This document shows positions 24,299 through 34,408 of a stretch of 64,000 nucleotides of DNA, piece after piece; position 1 is the stretch's first letter, and the number at the start of each line of letters is the position of its first letter. Below the pieces are notes generated by a model. That model was given only the letters and a program-made list of their open reading frames with translations, was not told the origin of the DNA and made no database searches. The stretch lies in assembly GCF_017833415.1 (NCBI RefSeq), contig NZ_JAFICC010000002.1:1-64000 (forward strand). The letters are read 5' to 3'. The position numbers and the translations under genes were made by a program. The stretch comes from Flavobacterium sp. 1355 (GTDB lineage: Bacteria; Bacteroidota; Bacteroidia; Flavobacteriales; Flavobacteriaceae).

Positions 24299-25669
24299 AT
24301 GTCACAAAAAATATTATTAGATAAAATCAATATTCCTGGAATTAAAACCTACGAAGTATATCGCCAAAATGGTGGGTATGCCTCTGTAGAAAAAGCTTTA
24401 AAAACACTTACACCGGATGAAGTTACTGAAGAAGTAAAAAAATCAGGTCTTCGTGGTCGTGGTGGCGCAGGTTTCCCTGCCGGTATGAAATGGAGCTTTA
24501 TTGATAAAAAATCAGGAAAACCAAGACATTTAGTTTGCAACGCCGATGAGTCTGAACCGGGAACATTCAAAGATCGTTATTTGATGGAATACATTCCTCA
24601 CTTACTGATTGAAGGAATGATTACTTCAAGTTTTGCCTTAGGCGCTAACCTTTCGTATATCTACATTCGTGGAGAATATATGTGGGTTTTCAAAATTTTA
24701 GAAAGAGCAATCGCCGAAGCAAAAGCTGCAGGCTGGTTAGGAAAAAATATATTAGGAACAGGTTACGATTTAGAATTACACGTTCACTGTGGAGCCGGAG
24801 CTTATATCTGTGGAGAAGAAACTGCACTTATAGAATCTTTGGAAGGTAAAAGAGGAAATCCTCGTATTAAACCACCTTTCCCTGCAGTGTCAGGACTTTG
24901 GGCAAACCCAACAGTAGTAAACAATGTGGAAACTATTGCAACCGTGCCATGGATTATCAACAATTCTGGAGATGATTATGCTAAAATCGGAATTGGACGT
25001 TCAACAGGAACAAAATTAATTTCTGCTTCAGGGCATATTAAAAATCCGGGAGTTTATGAAATTGAATTAGGTTTAAGTGTTGACGAATTCATGAATTCTG
25101 ACGAATATTTGGGAGGAATGTCTTCAAGCAGACCTTTAAAAGCTTTCGTACCAGGAGGTTCATCAGTGCCAATTTTACCAGCTGAATTAATTTTCAAAAC
25201 AGCAAACGGTGAAGACAGATTAATGACTTACGAATCTTTAAGTGATGGTGGTTTTGCTACCGGATCGATGTTGGGTTCAGGAGGATTTATAGTATATAAC
25301 GACACTGCTTGTGTAGTTAGAAATACCTGGAATTTTGCCCGTTTTTACCACCACGAATCTTGCGGACAATGTACGCCTTGCCGTGAAGGAACCGGATGGT
25401 TAGAAAAAATCTTGTGGCGAATTGAAAACGGTCAGGGTCGTGAAGAAGATATCGAATTATTGTGGAGTATTCAAAGTAAAATTGAGGGTAACACAATTTG
25501 CCCGCTTGGTGACGCAGCTTCCTGGCCAGTAGCAGCTGCAATTCGTCACTTTAGAGATGAATTCGAATATCATGTTCGTTTCCCAGAAAAAATTAAAAAC
25601 AGAGATCACTTTGTTGCTGAGCCTTTCTCGCAAGTGAAACATTTAGTAGGCGGTAAAGTAATCGTATAA
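24299..25669 (+). CDS. nuoF: NADH:quinone oxidoreductase subunit F
   Basis: 456 residues. NADH/FMN site GRGGAGFPAGMKW and CNADESEPGTFKDR, second glycine-rich motif GAGAYICGEETALIESLEGK, and the [4Fe-4S] ligands ESCGQCTPCREG with a distant Cys in NTICPLGDA. Entry point of electrons from NADH. One base after nuoE. Confidence 0.95.
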   Translation: MSQKILLDKINIPGIKTYEVYRQNGGYASVEKALKTLTPDEVTEEVKKSGLRGRGGAGFPAGMKWSFIDKKSGKPRHLVCNADESEPGTFKDRYLMEYIPHLLIEGMITSSFALGANLSYIYIRGEYMWVFKILERAIAEAKAAGWLGKNILGTGYDLELHVHCGAGAYICGEETALIESLEGKRGNPRIKPPFPAVSGLWANPTVVNNVETIATVPWIINNSGDDYAKIGIGRSTGTKLISASGHIKNPGVYEIELGLSVDEFMNSDEYLGGMSSSRPLKAFVPGGSSVPILPAELIFKTANGEDRLMTYESLSDGGFATGSMLGSGGFIVYNDTACVVRNTWNFARFYHHESCGQCTPCREGTGWLEKILWRIENGQGREEDIELLWSIQSKIEGNTICPLGDAASWPVAAAIRHFRDEFEYHVRFPEKIKNRDHFVAEPFSQVKHLVGGKVIV

Positions 25670-25764
25670 AGAAATATAAAGCAGAAAGTTATAAAGTTAA
25701 TAATATAAAAAGGACAGCAAATCTTTTTAAATATTCCGACTTTCAACATTCAAATCAATAAGAG

Positions 25765-26796
25765 ATGAAAGTAACCATAGACGGTCAAAGTATAGACGTA
25801 GAGCCAGGAACAACAATCCTGCAGGCTGCACGTATGATTGGTGGAGATTTGGTTCCGCCAGCCATGTGCTATTACTCAAAATTAAAAGGCAGCGGAGGAA
25901 AATGTCGTTGTTGTTTAGTTGAAGTTTCTAAAGGGAGTGAAGCTGACCCAAGACCAATGCCAAAATTGATGGCGTCTTGTGTAACAGGATGTATGGACGG
26001 AATGGAAGTAAACAGTAAATCTTCTGCCAGAGTTACCGAAGCGCGTAAATCTGTAACAGAATTTTTATTGATCAACCACCCATTAGATTGCCCTATTTGT
26101 GATCAGGCAGGTGAATGTGATCTGCAAAACTTAAGTTTTGAGCACGGAAATCCGAAATCACGTTTTATTGAAGAAAAAAGAACATTTGAGCCAGAAGATA
26201 TTGGTCCGAATATTCAACTGCATATGAACCGTTGTATTCTATGCCAAAGATGTGTGCAAGTTGCAGATCAATTGACAGACAACAGAGTTCACGGAGTATT
26301 AGATCGTGGTGACCACGCTAATATTTCAACCGGAATTTCTAAAGCGATCGACAATGAATTCTCAGGAAACATGATAGACGTTTGTCCTGTTGGAGCCTTA
26401 ACAGACAAGACTTTCCGTTTTAAATCAAGAGTATGGTTCAACAAACCATATAACGCTCACAGAGAATGTACAACTCCGGGATGCTGTGGAAAAACAACCG
26501 TTTGGATGTTTGGTGGAGAAATCCAGCGTGTTACAGGTCGCAAAGATGAATATCATGAAGTGGAAGAATTCATCTGCAACAGCTGTCGTTTTGATCACAA
26601 AGATGTGAATGACTGGGTTATTGAAGGACCAAGAGCATTTGAAAAAGATTCTGTTATCAATCAAAATAACTATACTCAAAAATTAGAGAAAGTAGAAATC
26701 GCTACAGAAAAGAATATTCTATTAGGTAGAGATGAAGATCGTAAAAAAATTAGTATGGCTGAAATTCCATTAAACACTAACAACAAAATTTCTTAA
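25765..26796 (+). CDS. nuoG: NADH:quinone oxidoreductase subunit G, short form
   Basis: 343 residues, against about 900 in E. coli. Keeps the N-terminal cluster-binding part: [2Fe-2S] Cys in CYYSKLKGSGGKCRCC, the His/Cys set in HPLDCPICDQAGECDLQ, and [4Fe-4S] in NRCILCQRC and the later DVCPVGAL. A further Cys-rich stretch (ECTTPGCCGKT, ICNSCRFDH) follows. The large molybdopterin-like domain is missing, which is normal in flavobacteria. The stop overlaps the nuoH start by one base. Confidence 0.93.
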   Translation: MKVTIDGQSIDVEPGTTILQAARMIGGDLVPPAMCYYSKLKGSGGKCRCCLVEVSKGSEADPRPMPKLMASCVTGCMDGMEVNSKSSARVTEARKSVTEFLLINHPLDCPICDQAGECDLQNLSFEHGNPKSRFIEEKRTFEPEDIGPNIQLHMNRCILCQRCVQVADQLTDNRVHGVLDRGDHANISTGISKAIDNEFSGNMIDVCPVGALTDKTFRFKSRVWFNKPYNAHRECTTPGCCGKTTVWMFGGEIQRVTGRKDEYHEVEEFICNSCRFDHKDVNDWVIEGPRAFEKDSVINQNNYTQKLEKVEIATEKNILLGRDEDRKKISMAEIPLNTNNKIS

Positions 26797-27854
26797 TGAT
26801 GGTAGATGGTGCGTTTATTATAGAAAAAAGTGTTGTAATTTTTGTGGTTTTTGCCGTAACAATGATTATGGCGATGTACTCTACCTGGGCAGAGCGTAAA
26901 GTTGCTGCTTTTTTACAAGATCGTGTAGGTCCTAACCGTGCTGGTTGGGGTGGTTTATTACAACCTCTTGCCGATGGTATGAAATTATTTTCTAAAGAAG
27001 AATTTTTCCCAAATACACCAAACAGATTTTTGTTTGTTGTAGGTCCTGCAATTGCGATGAGTACTGCTTTGATGACAAGTGCTGTGATTCCGTGGGGAGA
27101 CAGACTGCATGTTTTTGGCCGTGATGTTATTCTTCAGGCAACAGATGTAAATATTGCTCTACTATATGTTTTTGGAGTGATTTCAGTTGGTGTTTATGGT
27201 ATTATGATTGGTGGATGGGCTTCGAACAATAAATTCTCATTGATGGGAGCTGTTCGTGCGGCTTCACAGATGGTGTCTTACGAAGTTGCCATGGGATTAT
27301 CAATGATTGCATTATTGATGATGACCGGAACATTAAGCTTAAAAGAAATTTCAGAGCAACAGGCAGGAATGAACTGGAATGTTTTTTACCAGCCGTTATC
27401 TTTCCTGATTTTCCTAATTTGTGCTTTCGCAGAAACAAACAGAACACCTTTTGACTTAGCAGAATGTGAGTCTGAGTTAATTGGAGGATATCACACAGAA
27501 TATTCATCAATGAAAATGGGATTCTATTTGTTTGCTGAATATGCAAATATGTTTATCTCGGCAACCATTATATCAGTCTTGTTTTTTGGAGGTTATAATT
27601 ATCCCGGAATGCAATGGATGGTAGAAAATGCTGGAGTTAATATAGCAAACGTTTTAGGAATTGCCGTGTTATTTGCTAAAATATGTTTCTTTATCTTTTT
27701 CTACATGTGGGTTCGTTGGACGATTCCGAGATTCAGATATGATCAACTAATGCATTTAGGATGGAAAATTTTAATTCCACTTTCTATTGCAAATATTATT
27801 GTAACCGGTATTGTAATCTTAAGACACGATTTAGCTGTTTTCTTAGGATTCTAA
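26796..27854 (+). CDS. nuoH: NADH:quinone oxidoreductase subunit H
   Basis: 352 residues, eight transmembrane helices. ERKVAAFLQDRVGPNRAGW in the first loop and FAETNRTPFDLAECESELIGG, an acidic loop lining the quinone channel, mark ND1. A start one codon later is equally possible. Links the peripheral and membrane arms. Confidence 0.94.
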   Translation: MMVDGAFIIEKSVVIFVVFAVTMIMAMYSTWAERKVAAFLQDRVGPNRAGWGGLLQPLADGMKLFSKEEFFPNTPNRFLFVVGPAIAMSTALMTSAVIPWGDRLHVFGRDVILQATDVNIALLYVFGVISVGVYGIMIGGWASNNKFSLMGAVRAASQMVSYEVAMGLSMIALLMMTGTLSLKEISEQQAGMNWNVFYQPLSFLIFLICAFAETNRTPFDLAECESELIGGYHTEYSSMKMGFYLFAEYANMFISATIISVLFFGGYNYPGMQWMVENAGVNIANVLGIAVLFAKICFFIFFYMWVRWTIPRFRYDQLMHLGWKILIPLSIANIIVTGIVILRHDLAVFLGF

Positions 27855-27865
27855 AACCCGGAGTG

Positions 27866-27963
27866 CACTAGCCCTGAGAAAGAAGCACACCTTTTATTTT
27901 TTTTAGGAAAAAAATAAAAAAGTAAAAGATAAAGCGGATTGTCAATTCCGATAGCTATCGGAA
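27866..27963. repeat. Intergenic repeat between nuoH and nuoI
   Basis: Begins CACTAGCCCTGAGAAAGAAG, like the element at 41597 (CACTAGCCCCGATAGAAG), has an A/T-rich inverted repeat in the middle and ends with the perfect 18-base palindrome TTCCGATAGCTATCGGAA (27946-27963). No coding capacity. Confidence 0.55.
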
Positions 27964-28039
27964 GCTTTAAATAAAAAAATAAAATAGATTTTGAATTTGT
28001 TTAATCTCAAGTTGGAAATCGTAAATCATAAGTTAAAAA

Positions 28040-28585
28040 ATGTCGATAGAAACTATATCATTATCGGGTAGAAAAAAAATGGTCTCTAACAAAGAGATGA
28101 CTTTTTTGGAGCGTTTGTATCTTGTTGCGATTGTAAAAGGATTGTTTATAACGCTTAAACACCTTTTTAGAAAAAAAGTAACAATTCATTACCCAGAACA
28201 GGTACGTCAAATGAGCCCGGTTTATCGTGGTCAGCATATGCTGAAACGTGACGAACAAGGACGTGAAAACTGTACTGCCTGCGGATTATGTGCGCTGTCA
28301 TGTCCTGCAGAAGCTATTACAATGAAAGCTGCAGAACGTAAGCCAGATGAGAAACATTTATATAGAGAAGAAAAATATGCTTCAATCTATGAGATAAATA
28401 TGCTTCGTTGTATTTTTTGCGGTTTATGTGAAGAAGCATGTCCAAAAGATGCTATTTATTTGACAACTTCTAAGGTTCTGGTTCCTGCCAGCTATGAAAG
28501 AGAAGACTTTATCTTTGGAAAAGACAAATTAGTGATGCCTTTAGAAATGGCTATGAAAAATGCTCAACTTAAAAACGCTAACTAA
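28040..28585 (+). CDS. nuoI: NADH:quinone oxidoreductase subunit I
   Basis: 181 residues with two [4Fe-4S] ferredoxin motifs, CTACGLCALSCP and CIFCGLCEEACP. It carries electrons to N2. The stop overlaps the nuoJ start. Confidence 0.95.
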   Translation: MSIETISLSGRKKMVSNKEMTFLERLYLVAIVKGLFITLKHLFRKKVTIHYPEQVRQMSPVYRGQHMLKRDEQGRENCTACGLCALSCPAEAITMKAAERKPDEKHLYREEKYASIYEINMLRCIFCGLCEEACPKDAIYLTTSKVLVPASYEREDFIFGKDKLVMPLEMAMKNAQLKNAN

Positions 28586-29124
28586 TGATACATATTCCAG
28601 ATATTGCTCACGCAACAACTATTCAAGTTATATTTTGTTTTTTGGCTTTTATTACGGTTATAACTGCTTTCATGACCATTTTTAGCAGAAACCCAATTCA
28701 TAGTGCTATTTATTTAGTGATTTGTTTCTTTTCTATTGCAGGTCATTATCTATTATTGAATTCACAATTTTTGGCTATCGTTCATATTATTGTCTATTCG
28801 GGTGCAATTATGATTTTATTCCTCTTCACGATTATGTTGATGAACCTGAATGAACAAAGAGATGTTCACAGGCCAAGAATCACTCGCTTGGGAGCTATTG
28901 TCTCTTTTTGCCTTATCGTAATTGTTTTGATCGCAATTTTCATCAATTCTAAACCTATTGTTGGTGCATACGATTCGACAGGAGAAGATTTTCAATCTAT
29001 AAAAGTATTGGGTAAAATATTATTAAACGAATACATGGTACCGTTTGAATTTGCATCAGTCTTGCTTTTAGTAGCTATGATTGGAACTGTATTATTGTCT
29101 AAAAAAGAAAAATTAAATAAATAA
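28585..29124 (+). CDS. nuoJ: NADH:quinone oxidoreductase subunit J
   Basis: 179 residues, five transmembrane helices. [20 protein letters not shown] and [15 protein letters not shown] (ND6 motif) are present. The start overlaps nuoI and the stop overlaps nuoK by one base each. Confidence 0.93.
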   Translation: MIHIPDIAHATTIQVIFCFLAFITVITAFMTIFSRNPIHSAIYLVICFFSIAGHYLLLNSQFLAIVHIIVYSGAIMILFLFTIMLMNLNEQRDVHRPRITRLGAIVSFCLIVIVLIAIFINSKPIVGAYDSTGEDFQSIKVLGKILLNEYMVPFEFASVLLLVAMIGTVLLSKKEKLNK

Positions 29125-29444
29125 TGGGTAATATATTAAATCAAATAGGTATCGAAAACTACATCTTTTTAAGTGTTGTACTTTTCTGTATTGGTGTTTT
29201 TGGTGTATTGTACAGACGAAATGCTATTATCGTTTTTATGTCTATCGAAATCATGCTGAATGCTGTTAACCTTTTATTTGTAGCTTTTTCTACATATCAT
29301 CAGGATGCACAAGGACAGGTTTTTGTTTTCTTTTCGATGGCTGTTGCTGCCGCAGAAGTAGCAGTAGGATTGGCTATTTTAGTTTCGATCTTTAGAAATT
29401 TAGGTTCGATTAGTATCGATAATTTAAAAAATTTAAAAGGATAA
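29124..29444 (+). CDS. nuoK: NADH:quinone oxidoreductase subunit K
   Basis: 106 residues, three helices. [20 protein letters not shown] and [17 protein letters not shown] carry the conserved membrane Glu residues used in proton coupling. Directly abuts nuoL. Confidence 0.94.
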   Translation: MGNILNQIGIENYIFLSVVLFCIGVFGVLYRRNAIIVFMSIEIMLNAVNLLFVAFSTYHQDAQGQVFVFFSMAVAAAEVAVGLAILVSIFRNLGSISIDNLKNLKG

Positions 29445-31340
29445 ATGGAAATGAATACCAATTTAGCTTTAGTCTTAGTTTTAGCTCCTTTTTTAGGATT
29501 TTTAATCAATGTTTTCTTTGGGAAGAGCTTAGGAAAAACAGTTTCGGGAATTATCGGAACTGCCGCTGTAGCTGTTTCTTTTATAGTTACGCTTGTTCTA
29601 TTTAATCAAATAACTTCAACCGGAAAAGGAATTGAAGTTACTTTATTTGACTGGATTCAAATTAGCAACCTAAAAATCAATCTTGGATTTTTATTAGATC
29701 AGTTATCTGTTCTTTGGTTATTGTTCGTAACCGGAATTGGATCTTTGATTCACTTATACTCTATCAGTTACATGCATGATGATGAGAATATGCACAAGTT
29801 TTTCTCGTATCTGAACTTGTTTGTGTTTTTTATGATCACACTTGTAATTGGAAGTAACTTATTAGTTTTATTTATTGGCTGGGAAGGTGTTGGACTTTGT
29901 TCGTACCTATTAATTGGATTTTGGTATAAAAACCAGGATTACAATGATGCTGCGAAAAAAGCTTTTATCATGAACAGAATTGGAGATTTAGGTCTTTTGA
30001 TTGGAATGTTTATTTTGGGATATACTTTTAAAACATTAGACTATACTGAATTAAAACAAATTATTCTAACGATTCATTATGAGCCGCAAATTGCCTGGAA
30101 TGTATCAATTGCAGCATTATGTTTATTTATAGGGGCTTGTGGTAAATCTGCACAGATTCCGTTATATACCTGGTTACCAGATGCGATGGCGGGACCAACT
30201 CCTGTTTCTGCATTGATCCACGCAGCGACAATGGTTACCGCAGGGATTTTCATGATAACGAGATTAAACTTTGTTTTTGATCTGGCTCACGATGTTCAGA
30301 ATCTTATTGCCATAGTTGGAGCTGTAACTTCATTAGTTGCTGCTACAATTGGATTAGTTCAAACTGATATTAAAAAAGTACTGGCCTACTCTACTGTTTC
30401 TCAATTAGGATTAATGTTTTTGGCATTAGGACTTGGGGCTTATGAAGTAGCGGTTTTCCACGTGATTACACACGCATTCTTTAAAGCTTGTTTGTTCTTA
30501 GGATCAGGATCTGTAATTCACGGTTTACACGGAGAACAGGATATGCGTAAAATGGGTGGATTGCGCAAAGCAATGCCAATCACTTTCTGGACAATGCTGG
30601 TTTCATCATTAGCTATTTCAGGAGTTCCGTTTTTCTCAGGTTTCTTCTCAAAAGATGAAATTTTATTAACGGCTTTCCACCATAATATTCCATTATATGT
30701 TGTTGGATCTATTGCTTCTATCATGACTGCCTTTTATATGTTCAGATTGATGTTTCTAACTTTCTTTAAAGATTTTAGAGGAACAGAGGAGCAAAAACAT
30801 CATTTACATGAAAGTGATGGTTTAATTACTTTCCCTTTAATGATTTTAGCTCTTTTAGCAACTTTTGGAGGCGTTATCAGTTTACCTGGAAATAGCTGGT
30901 TAAATGACTATTTGTCTCCGCTTTTCACGAAAGTGGCAGCAGAAGAACATCATTTAGGCGCAACAGAATACACCTTGATGGGTGTTGCTGTTTTAGGCGG
31001 TTTACTTGGGATTTTAATTGCTTACATAAAGTATTTTAAACAAGACAATGTTCCAGAAGCCGACGAGAACATTACAGGTGTATCAAAAGTTCTGTACAAC
31101 AAGTATTATGTAGATGAAATTTACGATGCTGTGTTTGTACGCACTATAAATGCATTGTCCAAATTCTCCAGGGATTATATCGAAACCGGATTGTCTGCGG
31201 TGGTTTTCGGATTGGGTAAAATCACTAATGAACTGGCTTTTCAAGGAAAGAAATTACAAACCGGAAGTATCGGATTATATCTTTTTGTTTTTGTTTTAGG
31301 CCTTTGTGCAATTGTTTCCTATATATTTTTAGCTCACTAA
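29445..31340 (+). CDS. nuoL: NADH:quinone oxidoreductase subunit L
   Basis: 631 residues. Antiporter-like proton channel: GWEGVGLCSYLLIGFWY (key Glu), KSAQIPLYTWLPDAMAGPTP, VSALIHAATMVTAG, and the long C-terminal lateral-helix region. A start two codons later (MNTNLALVL) is possible. Distal pump of complex I. Confidence 0.95.
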   Translation: MEMNTNLALVLVLAPFLGFLINVFFGKSLGKTVSGIIGTAAVAVSFIVTLVLFNQITSTGKGIEVTLFDWIQISNLKINLGFLLDQLSVLWLLFVTGIGSLIHLYSISYMHDDENMHKFFSYLNLFVFFMITLVIGSNLLVLFIGWEGVGLCSYLLIGFWYKNQDYNDAAKKAFIMNRIGDLGLLIGMFILGYTFKTLDYTELKQIILTIHYEPQIAWNVSIAALCLFIGACGKSAQIPLYTWLPDAMAGPTPVSALIHAATMVTAGIFMITRLNFVFDLAHDVQNLIAIVGAVTSLVAATIGLVQTDIKKVLAYSTVSQLGLMFLALGLGAYEVAVFHVITHAFFKACLFLGSGSVIHGLHGEQDMRKMGGLRKAMPITFWTMLVSSLAISGVPFFSGFFSKDEILLTAFHHNIPLYVVGSIASIMTAFYMFRLMFLTFFKDFRGTEEQKHHLHESDGLITFPLMILALLATFGGVISLPGNSWLNDYLSPLFTKVAAEEHHLGATEYTLMGVAVLGGLLGILIAYIKYFKQDNVPEADENITGVSKVLYNKYYVDEIYDAVFVRTINALSKFSRDYIETGLSAVVFGLGKITNELAFQGKKLQTGSIGLYLFVFVLGLCAIVSYIFLAH

Positions 31341-31350
31341 TTTAATAACT

Positions 31351-32793
31351 ATGAACGTTTCTCTTATATTAATTATTCTTTTAATTGGTGCTTTTGTCAC
31401 GTATTTTTCTGGCGACAAATTAGCTTCAAAAGTAGCTTTGCTCTTTAGTTTAACTGCTTTAGGATGTTCTTTAGTGTTGTTAAATCATTTTTATGCTGGC
31501 GAAAATATCAGTGTTATTAACGCCTGGATCAATCAGCCAAAGATTTCACTGGCTTTAAATGCAGACGGATTGGCAATTGCAATGCTTTTATTAACAGTTG
31601 CGTTAACGCCAATTATTATATTCTCTTCTTTTGGAAATGAATACAAAAATGCTAAAAGTTTTTATGCTTTAATTTTATTTATGGCTTTTGCAATGACAGG
31701 AACTTTTCTTGCTGCAGATGGTCTTTTATATTATATATTCTGGGAGCTGGCTTTAATTCCGATTTACTTTATTGCCCTAATCTGGGGTAACGGAGATGCA
31801 GAAGAGCGCAGAAAAGCAGTGGTTAAATTCTTTATTTACACACTTGCAGGTTCATTATTCATGTTGGTAGCTTTTATTTATTTATCTCAGAAAGCAAACG
31901 GAAGTTTCTTAATTGAAGATTTCTATAAATTAAACTTATCTAAAAATGAGCAGTTCTGGATATTTCTGGCTTTCTTTTTAGCTTATGCTATTAAAATTCC
32001 AATAATTCCTTTTCATACATGGCAGGCAAATGTATACCAAAAAGCACCTACTGTCGGAACTATGCTTTTATCAGGTATCATGCTGAAAATGGGACTTTAT
32101 AGTGTTATCCGTTGGCAATTGCCAATTGCACCGCTTGCTGCAAAAGAATATATGAATATTTTTATTGCTTTGGGAATTGCCGGAGTTATTTATGGTTCAA
32201 TTGTAGCTTTAAGACAAAAAGATTTAAAGAAATTATTAGCTTATTCTTCTTTGGCTCACGTTGGGTTAATTGCTGCAGGATCTTATACATTAACCCTTGA
32301 TGGTTTACGTGGTGCCGTTTTACAAATGATTGCTCACGGTTTCGTAGTGGTTGGATTATTTTATGCTGCTGAAATTATTTACAGAAGATTTGAAACAAGA
32401 GAAATTTCTCAATTAGGAGGAATCCGTATTCAATCACCAAAATTTACTTCAATGTTTTTAATTTTGGTCCTGGCTTCTGTTGCATTGCCAAGTACGTTTA
32501 ACTTTGTTGGAGAATTTACAGTACTATATAGTCTTTCTCAAATTAATGTGTGGTTTGCCGTTTTAGGCGGAACAACAATTATTCTCGGAGCATATTATAT
32601 GCTTAAGATGTTTCAGAATGTGATGTTAGGCGAAGCACATTCAAAAACTTTTGCAGATGTTTCTGTAAATGAAGGAATTTCGTTAGTAGTAATTATTGCG
32701 GTTTTAATTTTCTTTGGATTTTATCCTAAACCAATTACAGACTTAATTACACCAAGTTTAGAAAACATTTTAAGCGTCATCAATAAAAATTAA
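31351..32793 (+). CDS. nuoM: NADH:quinone oxidoreductase subunit M
   Basis: 480 residues, about 14 helices. FWELALIPIYFIALIWG (Glu in helix 5), KIPIIPFHTWQANVYQKAP and LKKLLAYSSLAHVG are the antiporter-family motifs. It starts 10 bases after nuoL. Confidence 0.94.
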   Translation: MNVSLILIILLIGAFVTYFSGDKLASKVALLFSLTALGCSLVLLNHFYAGENISVINAWINQPKISLALNADGLAIAMLLLTVALTPIIIFSSFGNEYKNAKSFYALILFMAFAMTGTFLAADGLLYYIFWELALIPIYFIALIWGNGDAEERRKAVVKFFIYTLAGSLFMLVAFIYLSQKANGSFLIEDFYKLNLSKNEQFWIFLAFFLAYAIKIPIIPFHTWQANVYQKAPTVGTMLLSGIMLKMGLYSVIRWQLPIAPLAAKEYMNIFIALGIAGVIYGSIVALRQKDLKKLLAYSSLAHVGLIAAGSYTLTLDGLRGAVLQMIAHGFVVVGLFYAAEIIYRRFETREISQLGGIRIQSPKFTSMFLILVLASVALPSTFNFVGEFTVLYSLSQINVWFAVLGGTTIILGAYYMLKMFQNVMLGEAHSKTFADVSVNEGISLVVIIAVLIFFGFYPKPITDLITPSLENILSVINKN

Positions 32794-32853
32794 TATTTTA
32801 AATAAAAATTAGGGCATCATTCGTTTTAGATTTCCTAAATCAAAAAAACAAAA

Positions 32854-34245
32854 ATGAATACATTAATAGCAATTACAGGATTGGGTATTTTCTGCCTATT
32901 ATTTGAAATTCTTAATTTAAGGAAAGCCATTATTCCTTTTTCCATCATTGGGCTTTTGGCTGTTTTGGCACTTAATTTTTCAGAATTTGGAGCAGCAGAA
33001 AGTTATTACAATAATATGATCAGGGTGAGTAAGTTCTCTACTGCATTTTCATCATTATTTATCGTTATAACTATTTTCCTTATCGCTTTAAGTCATAATT
33101 TCTATGAGAATCATCAAACTAAAATCTCTGACTTTATTGCCATAAAAATCTTTTTACTGGCAGGTGGTGTTGCGATGGTTTCTTTTGGAAATTTAGCTAT
33201 GTTTTTCTTAGGAATTGAAATTCTGTCTATTTCATTATATGTACTTGCTGCAAGTGAACGATTGAACTTAAAGAGTAATGAAGCCGGTATGAAATACTTT
33301 TTGATGGGATCTTTTGCATCAGGAATTATATTATTTGGAATTTGCCTGATCTATGGAGCAATGGGAAGTTTTGATATTGTTGAAATAAGTGAAAATTCTC
33401 TTTCTGCTGAATTGCCAATCTGGTTTCCAATCGGAATGGTTTTGATGGTTATCGGAATGTTGTTTAAAGTCGCTGCAGTACCATTTCATTTTTGGGCACC
33501 GGATGTTTATGAAGGTTCTCCTGCGTTAACAACTGCATTAATGAGTACTTTGGCAAAAGTAATTGCTATTGCAACACTTTACAAATTAATATCGGAACTA
33601 AATTTAATTCCATCCTTAGAAAATCAAGGGCTTTTGAGCACTTTTGAAAATATAGTTGTAATCGTTTCAATCGCATCTATGACTGTCGGAAACATTATGG
33701 CACTTCGTCAGGTAAATGTAAAACGTATGTTGGCATTTTCAGGAATCTCTCACGCAGGTTTTATGCTGATGACCCTGCTTACGATTTCAACTTCTGCAGG
33801 TGTATTATTATATTACTCAGCTGCTTATGCATTAGCTGGAATTGCTGCTTTTAGCGTTATTTTATATGTTTGTAAAAATCAGGATAACGAAGATATTACT
33901 AACTTTCATGGGTTAGGAAAAACTAATCCTCTGTTGGCTGCAATTCTAACAGGCTCATTATTATCTATGGCCGGTATTCCGATTTTTTCAGGATTCTTTG
34001 CGAAGTTATTCTTATTTAATCAAACCATTCAGGCAGGTTATATTGCTTTGGTAATTGTTGCTGTTTTAAACTCCATTATTAGTGTTGGATATTATTTCAA
34101 ATTAATTTTGGCAATGTATTCTAAAGAACCTAATGAAGAGCGTACAGGAAAACCTTTTCTTATTTACGCTACGGCAGTGATTTCGATTGCTTTAAACATT
34201 GCTTTAGGTTTATTTCCATCTTTAGTTTTAGATTTATTGAAGTAA
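32854..34245 (+). CDS. nuoN: NADH:quinone oxidoreductase subunit N
   Basis: 463 residues, about 14 helices. FLGIEILSISLYVLAAS, KVAAVPFHFWAPDVYEGSP and VKRMLAFSGISHAGFML mark ND2. Last gene of the operon; 60 bases after nuoM and followed by a terminator. Confidence 0.93.
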   Translation: MNTLIAITGLGIFCLLFEILNLRKAIIPFSIIGLLAVLALNFSEFGAAESYYNNMIRVSKFSTAFSSLFIVITIFLIALSHNFYENHQTKISDFIAIKIFLLAGGVAMVSFGNLAMFFLGIEILSISLYVLAASERLNLKSNEAGMKYFLMGSFASGIILFGICLIYGAMGSFDIVEISENSLSAELPIWFPIGMVLMVIGMLFKVAAVPFHFWAPDVYEGSPALTTALMSTLAKVIAIATLYKLISELNLIPSLENQGLLSTFENIVVIVSIASMTVGNIMALRQVNVKRMLAFSGISHAGFMLMTLLTISTSAGVLLYYSAAYALAGIAAFSVILYVCKNQDNEDITNFHGLGKTNPLLAAILTGSLLSMAGIPIFSGFFAKLFLFNQTIQAGYIALVIVAVLNSIISVGYYFKLILAMYSKEPNEERTGKPFLIYATAVISIALNIALGLFPSLVLDLLK

Positions 34246-34265
34246 AATATCAATTCATATACATA

Positions 34266-34301
34266 CAAATCCATCAAGAATTTTCTTTGATGGATTTTTT
34301 A
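34266..34301 (+). terminator. Terminator of the nuo operon
   Basis: Stem AAATCCATCAA/TTTGATGGATTT (one mismatch) followed by TTTT, 21 bases after nuoN. Confidence 0.85.
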
Positions 34302-34376
34302 TTTAAGGCCATTTTGCGGGCAAAAAAAATCATGTTAAAAATTTAACTGAAACGGCTTCACTTCAAAAAAACTCCA

Positions 34377-34384
34377 TATATTTG
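34377..34384 (+). promoter_or_regulatory. -7 box of the BI-1 family gene
   Basis: TATATTTG, exact TAnnTTTG, 25 bases before the ATG at 34409; a TTG start inside the box is excluded. Confidence 0.5.
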
Positions 34385-34408
34385 AGATCAATTAAATGTA
34401 TTAAAAAT

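Noticed and set aside
25765..26796. nuoG as a truncated pseudogene
   Set aside because: The frame ends in a coupled TAATG junction with nuoH, all cluster ligands are present, and the short form is normal in flavobacteria.
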